Positions 1 to 5,848 of a stretch of 8,534 nt of DNA are shown in pieces. The notes under the pieces were generated by a model. That model had not been told where the DNA came from. It made no database searches and saw nothing but the letters and a program-made list of their open reading frames with translations. How positions within the stretch are numbered: the first letter of the stretch is position 1; every line of letters begins with the position of its first letter. The stretch comes from Candidatus Cloacimonadota bacterium (GTDB lineage: Bacteria > Cloacimonadota > Cloacimonadia > Cloacimonadales > TCS61). Location: the NCBI GenBank assembly GCA_003647825.1, contig QMNP01000054.1, forward strand, positions 1 to 8,534, given 5' to 3'. The position numbers and the translations under genes are program-made.

Positions 1-1089
1 GAAGGTAATATAGTTCCGTTTACTCAAGAAAATATTACCATGCTGCAATCTCTAGCTTCTCAGGCAGCGACTGCAATGTCCAACAAAGAACTTATCCGCA
101 GTTTAGAAAAAGTATTATATCAATTCATCCAGAGTATTGCCAAAGCAATTGACCGAAAATCTAAAAACACAGGTGGTCACGTAATGCGGGTTGCCGGTCT
201 TGCTGAACAATTATCTTTCAAAATCCAGGAAGATACAACCTATTATCCCGATCTTAAGTTCAGCGATGATGAATTACAGGAAATAAGCCTGGCCGGATGG
301 ATGCATGATGTAGGCAAAATCACTACTCCTGTTTATGTTCAGGATAAAGGTAAAAAATTGGAAACGATCGTAGATAGAATAGAGATCGTAACTACCAGAT
401 TCGAGCTTGTAGAGGCTGTAATTAAGAAAGATATGATCTTAGCAGATGAAAAACAGAAAAAAGATCTGCAGGCAAAGCTTGATCTGATTGATGATTATTT
501 GGAGTTTGTAATAAATTGTAATACCGGTGGTGAATTCATGAGTGATGATGATCTGGCAAAATTAGATGAAATCCTTGAATTTAAATATAATTCTGAAGGA
601 AAAGACTATTTCCTGATTACCGAAAATGAGCATAAGAATCTAGGCATCCGCAAAGGTACTCTGCTTTGGGAAGAAATCTTAAAGATGCGGGAACATGCAA
701 CTGTTACAGCAGAAATGCTTTCCGAACTTACCTTCCCCAAAAAATTCAAGAATGTTGCGCTTTATGCCAGTGCTCATCATGAGAAACTAAACGGGAAAGG
801 ATATCCCTACCAGCTTAGTGAAGAAGAACTTCCGTTGCAAGCCAGGATAATAGCAGTAGCAGATGTTTTCGAGGCTCTCACTGCTTCCGACAGACCTTAC
901 AAACCTGGAAAAACTCTTTCCGAATCATTCCGAATTCTAGGCTTTATGGCCAAAGACAAAGACATCGATGCAAAGATCTTGAATTTACTTATTGATAGCG
1001 GATTGTATCTGGAATATGCGAAGAAATTTCTAAAACCCGAACAAATTGATGAAGTTGACTTTGATAAATTAAAGTCAATGTATCAATAA
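1..1089 (+). CDS. GAF/HD-GYP domain protein, 5'-partial (probable cyclic-di-GMP phosphodiesterase)
   Basis: The reading frame is open from base 1, so the gene begins left of the window; the ATG at base 40 is internal. The first ~30 in-window residues (FTQENITMLQSLASQAATAM) look like the last helix of a GAF sensor domain. A complete HD-GYP domain follows. Counting from the Met at base 40, it shows H47 in GGHVMRV, the HD pair 89-90 with GKI 92-94, H219 in REHA, HHE 246-248, GYP 254-256, and the ADVFEALTASDRPY block at 274-287. HD-GYP proteins hydrolyse the second messenger cyclic di-GMP with a di- or tri-iron centre, and all the expected metal ligands appear present. Residues ~100-210 are a charged insertion between the HD motif and the second half of the domain, a known subtype architecture. 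The protein is probably cytosolic in the visible part; N-terminal sensor or membrane segments may lie outside. It ends 18 nt before the methyltransferase gene. Confidence 0.9.
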   Translation, partial: EGNIVPFTQENITMLQSLASQAATAMSNKELIRSLEKVLYQFIQSIAKAIDRKSKNTGGHVMRVAGLAEQLSFKIQEDTTYYPDLKFSDDELQEISLAGWMHDVGKITTPVYVQDKGKKLETIVDRIEIVTTRFELVEAVIKKDMILADEKQKKDLQAKLDLIDDYLEFVINCNTGGEFMSDDDLAKLDEILEFKYNSEGKDYFLITENEHKNLGIRKGTLLWEEILKMREHATVTAEMLSELTFPKKFKNVALYASAHHEKLNGKGYPYQLSEEELPLQARIIAVADVFEALTASDRPYKPGKTLSESFRILGFMAKDKDIDAKILNLLIDSGLYLEYAKKFLKPEQIDEVDFDKLKSMYQ

Positions 1090-1107
1090 TTTTATATCAT
1101 ATTATCA

Positions 1108-1839
1108 ATGGAATTAATTTCTAAAGCTCATCTGAAAGAATTGATGAAGCTGAAGCAAAAAAAGTATCGAGAATCCACCTCTAAAGTTCTGGTGGAAGGC
1201 ATTCGCTTGATCCGGCAGCTAACAGAAAACAAAGTCCCGATTTTGGAACTGCTAACAACATCTGAAAGCATTGATAAACTGCAATTCAAAGCAGATAAAT
1301 ATTCCAAACTGGAAGAGTGGCAAATACTGAAGCTGTCATCTACCAAGCATCCGCAGGAGATGCTTGCATTGATTTCCATAAAATTCCCTGCAATTGTGAA
1401 TAATAATTTCCTGCTTTATCTTGAAAACATTCAAGAACCTGGTAATCTTGGTACAATATTCCGAACTGCATTAGCTGCAGGTGTCGATGGAATTATACTT
1501 TCTCCAGATTGTTGTGAACTAACAAATCCTAAAGTGATCCGTTCTTCACTGGGATCGGTTTTTTCGCTGCCATCAAAAATTGAAACAATAGACTGGCTAT
1601 TTAAGCAGGATTCTTTAATAATATCCACTTCTTCCCACCAGGCCCAAAATATCTTTGATATTTACATTCCAGAAGAAAACAAAATCCTGGTCTTGGGTTC
1701 AGAAGCACACGGCATATCGCAGAAAATACTGGATGCATCCAAATACAGAGTTAAAATACCAATTTCAAATAAGATCGAATCGCTGAATGTAGCCGCTGCT
1801 GCTGCTATTTCTATATATCATTTTTCAAATGCCAGATAA
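1108..1839 (+). CDS. SpoU/TrmH-family RNA 2'-O-ribose methyltransferase
   Basis: The 243-residue length is normal for the two-domain members of this SPOUT family. Residues ~5-95 form the substrate-binding domain (KKYRESTSKVLVEGIRLI is its usual opening). Residues ~100-240 are the knotted SAM-binding catalytic domain. Motif 1 is NIQEPGNLGTIFRTALAAG (107-125) with the conserved Arg119. Motif 2 is LGSEAHGIS (196-204). Motif 3 is IPISNKIESLNVAAAAAI (217-234). These enzymes transfer a methyl group from S-adenosylmethionine to a ribose 2'-OH in rRNA or tRNA. The closest well-known types are RlmB and TsnR-like enzymes, but the exact target nucleotide cannot be read from the sequence. No Shine-Dalgarno precedes the ATG; the 18-nt gap after the HD-GYP stop is almost all A/T. 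The 3' end overlaps the start of the dihydrouridine synthase gene by 11 nt in another frame, which suggests translational coupling. Confidence 0.92.
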   Translation: MELISKAHLKELMKLKQKKYRESTSKVLVEGIRLIRQLTENKVPILELLTTSESIDKLQFKADKYSKLEEWQILKLSSTKHPQEMLALISIKFPAIVNNNFLLYLENIQEPGNLGTIFRTALAAGVDGIILSPDCCELTNPKVIRSSLGSVFSLPSKIETIDWLFKQDSLIISTSSHQAQNIFDIYIPEENKILVLGSEAHGISQKILDASKYRVKIPISNKIESLNVAAAAAISIYHFSNAR

Positions 1840-2818
1840 ACTACTCAATTTTGCTTCACGTAAATTATGGTTAGCCCCTTTAGCCGGGATCACAGATAAC
1901 GCATTTAGAACTATCTGCAAAGAATGTGGTGCAGATATCGTTGTTAGCGAAATGATAAGCGCAGATGGCTTGATCTACAATGAAAACAAAAGTATAACTT
2001 ATGCAGAATTTGAAGAAAAACAGCGACCTTTTGCTATTCAATTGTTTGGCTCAGATCCTGCTATTATGGCTAAAGCTGCGGAAATTGTTTTAAAAAAAAA
2101 ACCAGATTTAATCGATATAAATATGGGCTGCCCTGTAAAAAAGGTAGTAAAGCGTGGAGCTGGTTCTGCTTTAATGCAAACACCGGAACTTGCTGAGAAT
2201 ATTGTAAAGAGTACAAAGTCGGTATTAATGGGTACTAATATTCCCTTAACAGTTAAATTCCGAGCTGGTTGGGATAATTTCAGTCTAAATGCGATCGAGT
2301 TTGGCAAACGCATGGAAGCCGCTGGAGCTGACGGAATATGTCTGCATCCACGCACCAGAACACAGATGTTCTCCGGCCATAGCAACTGGAATTTAATTAA
2401 AGAGCTTAAACAGAAAATCTCGATACCATTAATTGGAAATGGTGATATTCATGCAGCCCGGGATGTGATGGATATGTTTAATCAAACCGGTTGTGATGAT
2501 GTAATGATCGGGCGGGGAATTATGGGCAAGCCATGGCTGTTCCAGGAAATAAAAACTTTTTTGGAAGAAGGGAAACCACTGGAAATAGGAGTTGATGAAA
2601 AACTAAAAATAATTCGGAAACATGCCGAACTTACAATAAAACATAAAGGCATGGAACGAGCAGTCGTAGAATTGAGAACTCATTTTGCCCACTACACAAA
2701 AGGTTTGCGGGGTGGTGCCAGAGTAAGAGATTTCATTGTAAGATGTTTTGATATGGAAGACACCCTAACAACAATCGAGAATTTATACCTCTCTCAACCA
2801 ATGAATTTGGAAAAATAA
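1829..2818 (+). CDS. dusB: tRNA-dihydrouridine synthase, DusB type
   Basis: A full-length (329 aa) FMN-dependent enzyme that reduces specific uridines in tRNA to dihydrouridine using NADPH. It opens with LAPLAGITDNAFR (15-27), the flavin-binding start of the TIM barrel. The catalytic cysteine is C101 in NMGCPVKKVVKRGAG. FMN and substrate contacts expected in the family are visible: Q71 in AIQLFG, K143 in VKFRAGWD, H173 and R175 in HPRTRTQ, GNGDI 203-207 and IGRGIMGKPW 227-236. The C-terminal helical tRNA-binding domain (from ~255) carries RTHFAHYTKGL. The strong KKVVKRGAG signature fits the DusB/NifR3 subgroup better than DusA or DusC. The start lies inside the end of the methyltransferase gene and no Shine-Dalgarno is visible, so reinitiation from the upstream gene is likely. 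Codons 88-91 contain a run of ten A residues (2092-2101), a possible slippage site. Confidence 0.95.
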   Translation: MPDKLLNFASRKLWLAPLAGITDNAFRTICKECGADIVVSEMISADGLIYNENKSITYAEFEEKQRPFAIQLFGSDPAIMAKAAEIVLKKKPDLIDINMGCPVKKVVKRGAGSALMQTPELAENIVKSTKSVLMGTNIPLTVKFRAGWDNFSLNAIEFGKRMEAAGADGICLHPRTRTQMFSGHSNWNLIKELKQKISIPLIGNGDIHAARDVMDMFNQTGCDDVMIGRGIMGKPWLFQEIKTFLEEGKPLEIGVDEKLKIIRKHAELTIKHKGMERAVVELRTHFAHYTKGLRGGARVRDFIVRCFDMEDTLTTIENLYLSQPMNLEK

Positions 2819-3709
2819 ATGGATAAAGTCAAAAATATTTTATGGCAAATTAAATATTTGAAGAATAATAACTGGTTAAAAGCCCGTAAGATCCTGCTGG
2901 AATCAATTGATGAATTTCCTGAAGATCTCAATTTAAAAAAGGCTCTGGCCGATATATATCTTTCTAAACATCTTTTCAAGAAAGCAGTTCACGTTTATCA
3001 GCAGATCTTGATGCATGACCCAGATCAGCCTATGGTTCGGTTTCATGTAGGAAACTGTTTTCTTTCGCTTAAAGAATTCAAACTTGCCTTAAATTATTAT
3101 GATCAGATCAAAGAAGTCTTTCCTGAACTTCTATATAATAAATCATTTGCTCTTTCCAAGGTGAATAGAATTGATGAAGCAATTAATGTTTTGGAAAAGT
3201 TGTTAAGTGTTCGGTCAAATATTCGATCCGAATTACCCTATATCTTTCTGGCAGAGCTTCATTATACACGTCGGGAATTTGATAAGACTATTCTCTATCT
3301 TAAAAAGGCTGAAAATGCTTTTGGCAAAAAAGGTTCTATTTTCTATTTACGTGGTCTCACCTACTTCAATCTGGAAAATTGGTTAAAAGCATATCTGGAA
3401 TTTGAAAGTGCTGCTAAATTGCGGGTAAATACACCGCATTTTTTAAAGAATCATGGTTTGGCTTGTGAAAAAATAGGAAAAACTTCGCAAGCTATAGACT
3501 TGATGCTGAAGAGTATAAAGAAAGCTCCTCTCGATCCTGGCGGATATATTGAGCTCATCAAGATCTACCTGGTGCACGATAGAGTGATGGAAGCTTATAG
3601 CATCGCCCAACACGCCAAAAAGAATATTCCCTTTTCTATTACACTTTCTATGTTATACGATCAGATTTTACGTGATGTGGATAAAGATTTTTATTTGAAA
3701 AAGGATTAA
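2819..3709 (+). CDS. tetratricopeptide-repeat protein
   Basis: A 296-residue protein made almost wholly of helix-turn-helix TPR units of about 34 residues, seven to eight in all. Good examples are 37-70 (LNLKKALADIYLSKHLFKKA, continuing to the LMHDP turn), 71-103 and 171-204. The usual small residue and the Tyr/Phe/Ala pattern recur, with acidic-proline turns such as HDPDQP and APLDP. There is no signal peptide, membrane segment or catalytic domain, so it is probably a cytosolic protein-binding scaffold; the partner cannot be named from sequence. The ATG follows the dus TAA with no gap. A weak GGA at 2809-2811, 7 nt before the ATG, may serve as ribosome binding site. The cardiolipin synthase begins 1 nt after its stop, so the protein is co-transcribed with RNA-modification and membrane-lipid genes. 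A functional link to either is only inferred from position. Confidence 0.85.
   Translation: MDKVKNILWQIKYLKNNNWLKARKILLESIDEFPEDLNLKKALADIYLSKHLFKKAVHVYQQILMHDPDQPMVRFHVGNCFLSLKEFKLALNYYDQIKEVFPELLYNKSFALSKVNRIDEAINVLEKLLSVRSNIRSELPYIFLAELHYTRREFDKTILYLKKAENAFGKKGSIFYLRGLTYFNLENWLKAYLEFESAAKLRVNTPHFLKNHGLACEKIGKTSQAIDLMLKSIKKAPLDPGGYIELIKIYLVHDRVMEAYSIAQHAKKNIPFSITLSMLYDQILRDVDKDFYLKKD
3701..3705 (+). promoter_or_regulatory. ribosome binding site of the cardiolipin synthase gene
   Basis: AAGGA lies 5 nt before the ATG at 3711 and inside the last codons of the TPR gene. It is the only clear Shine-Dalgarno in the operon and supports this start. The other genes rely on overlap or on A/T-rich leaders. 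Confidence 0.7.
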
Positions 3710-3710
3710 C

Positions 3711-5144
3711 ATGCTGGAAATTTTTCGATCTTTCTGGATAGTTTTTGTAGCAGTAATCTACATTCTGGGTGTAATTGCTGCACTGGAAGCAATCTGGAAA
3801 GGAAGAACAGCACAGGGTTCTATCGCCTGGGTTATATCGCTAATTATATTTCCTTACCTGGCTTTACCGCTTTATTGGATCTTTGGAGACAGGAAATTTT
3901 ATGGTTACGTTTCTGCGCGTAGAAGCGGTGATCTTAAAATTAATCATATCGCAAATGATCTTACTGAAAACCTGCGTAACAAAAACCTGGTAATGCAGCA
4001 GGACAGTTCTGAATTCAGAGTAATGGAATATCTGGCAGGAATGCCTTTTACCACGCAAAATAATGCTAACCTGTTGATTAACGGTAATGTTGCCTTTAAA
4101 GAAATTTTCAGTTCAATTGAATCTGCTCAGGATTATATCCTTATCCAGTTTTATATGATCTTAAATGATAATCTGGGTAATCAATTGAAAGAACTTTTAA
4201 TTAAGAAGACCTACCAGGGTGTGCGGATCTTTGTTTTGTACGATGAAATCGGTAGTTACAAATTATCAAAGCAATATGTAGAAGAGCTTCGTGACAAAGG
4301 CGTACAGATATATAGCTTCAAAACACACAAACGTTTGAAATACAGATTTCGTTTGAATTTCCGTAATCATCGCAAAATAGTAATTATAGATGGAAAGACT
4401 GCCTTTGTCGGTGGTATGAACGTAGGTGATAAATATCTGGGAATACATCCAAAATTTGGATTCTGGCGAGATACCCAGATAAAAATTGAAGGTCCTGCTG
4501 TGCAATGTATCCAGGTTCCATTTATTACAGACTGGTATTGGGTAACTAAAAAAGTGCCTGATCTCTCCTGGACTCAGCGCCTTCCAGCAGCTGGTACCAA
4601 CAATATTTTAGCTCTTCCTTCCGGCCCGGCAGATGAGAATGAAACCTGCGGTATGTTCTTTGTGCACATTATAAATTCTGCAACAAAAAGATTGTGGATC
4701 GTGAGTCCTTATTTTGTTCCCGACCAACCCGTGCTGAATGCTCTACAGTTAGCTGCCATGCGAGGAGTTGACGTTAAATTGATAATCCCGGCAAAAAGCG
4801 ATCTGCTACTAACCTACCTGTCCTCGTTTTCTTATTTAAAAGAAATTACAGATACCGGTGTTGAAGTTTATCGTTATCAAAAAGGTTACCTGCATCAAAA
4901 GGTGATGCTGATCGATGATAAGCTCTCTGTAGTGGGTACCGCCAATCTGGATAATCGCTCTTTCCGCATTAATTTTGAGATCAATATTATTTCTTATGAT
5001 AGCGATTTTGCGGTAAGCGTGGAACAAATGCTGCAGAAAGATCTGGAAGACAGCATCCAGGTGGATGAAACAGATTATTCCAAGCGACCGCTCTGGTTCA
5101 AGCTGGCAGTAAAAAGTTCCAGGCTTTTAGCACCAATTCAGTAA
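3711..5144 (+). CDS. cls: cardiolipin synthase (phospholipase D superfamily, ClsA-like)
   Basis: A 477-residue membrane enzyme with the standard bacterial Cls layout. Two N-terminal transmembrane helices (about 7-27 and 35-58) form the PLDc_N region, including the GSIAWVISLIIFPYLALPLY segment. Two phospholipase D domains follow. The first HKD motif is H220, K222, D227 in NHRKIVIIDG, followed by FVGGMNVGD. The second is H395, K397, D402 in HQKVMLIDD, followed by VVGTANLDNRSF. Both catalytic sites are intact. The enzyme joins two phosphatidylglycerol molecules to give cardiolipin and glycerol at the cytoplasmic membrane. Length and motif spacing match ClsA-like proteins, not nuclease or toxin members of the superfamily. 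It is the last gene of the + strand operon. A heptamer repeat array begins directly after its TAA, and no hairpin with a T-run is seen downstream, so how its transcript ends is unclear. Confidence 0.94.
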   Translation: MLEIFRSFWIVFVAVIYILGVIAALEAIWKGRTAQGSIAWVISLIIFPYLALPLYWIFGDRKFYGYVSARRSGDLKINHIANDLTENLRNKNLVMQQDSSEFRVMEYLAGMPFTTQNNANLLINGNVAFKEIFSSIESAQDYILIQFYMILNDNLGNQLKELLIKKTYQGVRIFVLYDEIGSYKLSKQYVEELRDKGVQIYSFKTHKRLKYRFRLNFRNHRKIVIIDGKTAFVGGMNVGDKYLGIHPKFGFWRDTQIKIEGPAVQCIQVPFITDWYWVTKKVPDLSWTQRLPAAGTNNILALPSGPADENETCGMFFVHIINSATKRLWIVSPYFVPDQPVLNALQLAAMRGVDVKLIIPAKSDLLLTYLSSFSYLKEITDTGVEVYRYQKGYLHQKVMLIDDKLSVVGTANLDNRSFRINFEINIISYDSDFAVSVEQMLQKDLEDSIQVDETDYSKRPLWFKLAVKSSRLLAPIQ

Positions 5145-5204
5145 GAGATTTCAGATTTTACGATTTGAGATTAACGATTTGAGATTTTAGATTTTAGATT
5201 TTAG
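5145..5204. repeat. tandem heptamer array (consensus xxGATTT)
   Basis: Starting on the first base after the cls stop codon, the sequence reads as consecutive units: GAGATTT, CAGATTT, TACGATTT (8 nt), GAGATTA, ACGATTT, GAGATTT, TAGATTT, TAGATTT, then TAG. Three perfect ATTTTAG units can also be drawn at 5184-5204. The part from 5159 belongs to the larger direct repeat. In the second copy of that repeat (5519-5550) the same units occur with two heptamers fewer, so unit number has changed by slippage or unequal exchange. Confidence 0.85.
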
Positions 5205-5330
5205 AAGTAATTTGCTGTACTTGTACTTGACTTCACGGGAGTTTACGATAGCGGAGTTAAGAACAGCAAGGCCGACCGATATTCGATATAATTTTTACTC
5301 GTTCCAAAACTCCGTTTGGGAACGTAAATT
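5159..5330. repeat. direct repeat, copy 1
   Basis: This 172-bp copy matches 5519-5675 over its whole length. The differences are six substitutions, one T missing from a T-run, and 14 bp (two heptamers, 5191-5204) present only here. Read as + strand RNA it can form an outer stem (TTGCTGT 5212-5218 with ACAGCAA 5263-5269) enclosing an inner stem (CTTGACTTC 5226-5234 with GGAGTTAAG 5253-5261, two G-U pairs). A separate hairpin follows at 5300-5324. Copies this similar this close together point to a recent duplication or to a mobile or dispersed repeat family. Confidence 0.88.
5300..5324. repeat. 25-nt hairpin in repeat copy 1
   Basis: CGTTCCAAAAC (5300-5310) pairs with GTTTGGGAACG (5314-5324) around a TCC loop, with a single A/G mismatch at the seventh position. 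There is no T-run on either strand just after it, so it does not look like an intrinsic terminator. Confidence 0.75.
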
Positions 5331-5368
5331 CTCTCTTGCTTTTCAATTGGCCACAACACAATTTGTAG

Positions 5369-5389
5369 TGATAGCGCATTGCGCTGTCA
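5369..5389. repeat. hairpin in the spacer between the two repeat copies
   Basis: TGATAGCGC (5369-5377) pairs with GCGCTGTCA (5381-5389) around an ATT loop: nine pairs, one of them T-G. It is G+C-rich compared with its surroundings. No T-run follows. It lies outside both copies of the 157-bp repeat. Confidence 0.6.
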
Positions 5390-5518
5390 GATTAATAATC
5401 GGTTTTAAATATTGATATGAGAGAAACCTTGAAAGTGCTGAACAAGAAGAAATTGCGATAGAAGCCTTTTCAAGATTAAGCAATTTAAATGCAAAGTGAT
5501 ACATTAAAAGAATTGAGT

Positions 5519-5675
5519 TACGATTTCAGATTAACGATTTGAGATTTTAGAAGTAATTTGCTGTACCTGTACTTGACTTCACGGGAGTTTACGACAGCGG
5601 AGTTAAGAACAGCAAGGCCGACCGATATTCGATATAATTTTACTCGTTCCAAAACTCTGTTTGGGAATGTTAATT
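5519..5675. repeat. direct repeat, copy 2
   Basis: The second, 157-bp copy, in the same orientation and 188 bp after the end of copy 1. The paired segments are kept exactly: outer stem 5558-5564 with 5609-5615, inner stem 5572-5580 with 5599-5607. The 3' hairpin is 5645-5655 with 5659-5669, where one C-to-T change turns a G-C pair into G-U and another change falls in the loop. The other substitutions lie in the heptamers, the bulge, the terminal loop, or after the hairpin. Confidence 0.88.
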
Positions 5676-5694
5676 TAAAGCGATACTCCGTTCC

Positions 5695-5721
5695 GTAAGA
5701 CGCAAGGTGTTGCGTCTCTAC
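5695..5721. repeat. short inverted repeat (AGACGCAA / TTGCGTCT)
   Basis: AGACGCAA (5698-5705) and TTGCGTCT (5710-5717) are perfect complements around a GGTG loop. With one bulged C at 5718 the stem extends by GTA (5695-5697) and TAC (5719-5721). Similar short palindromes with GACGC cores are dispersed between genes in many bacteria. No T-run follows, so it is not called as a terminator. Confidence 0.65.
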
Positions 5722-5848
5722 ATCAGCATTCGATATTCCTTGTTGGACATTCGGATTTTTTGAAACGAGATTTTTCATGAGAAAGGATTGAAAGATTTTT
5801 TCAGAAAGACGTTTCAAAGTCGAACTCCTTACTTTCACACTTCCTCGC

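Larger units (their letters stand above)
5145..5848. other. gene-free gap between convergent genes, filled with repeats
   Basis: About 700 bp separate the stop of cls from the stop of the - strand solenoid gene. In order it holds a heptamer array, a first copy of a 157-bp repeat, an unrelated 188-bp spacer with one hairpin, a second copy of the repeat, a short G+C-richer inverted repeat, and about 125 bp of unremarkable A/T-rich sequence up to 5848. Reading frames here either run through the repeats or are short. No transposase, tRNA or intrinsic terminator with a T-run was found. Accumulation of repeats between two converging genes, where no promoter is disturbed, is typical of dispersed intergenic elements. 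Confidence 0.75.

Noticed and set aside
3711..5144. Phospholipase D-like nuclease or defence effector
   Set aside because: Two N-terminal membrane helices, two intact HKD domains and overall length match cardiolipin synthase.
5227..5249. Promoter-like TTGACT and TACGAT in repeat copy 1
   Set aside because: Only 11 bases separate the two boxes, too few for a standard sigma-70 promoter, and the first box is part of the proposed inner stem.
5300..5324. Hairpin as an intrinsic terminator for cls or for the solenoid gene
   Set aside because: No T-run follows on either strand and it sits more than 150 nt from cls and more than 500 nt from the solenoid stop.
5212..5415. 67-residue open frame on the + strand
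   Set aside because: It starts inside repeat copy 1 and its frame is not kept in copy 2, where one T is missing. It reads through two hairpins and has no recognisable domain.
5159..5675. CRISPR array
   Set aside because: Only two copies, each about 157 bp, with a 188-bp spacer and no cas gene; the sizes do not fit.
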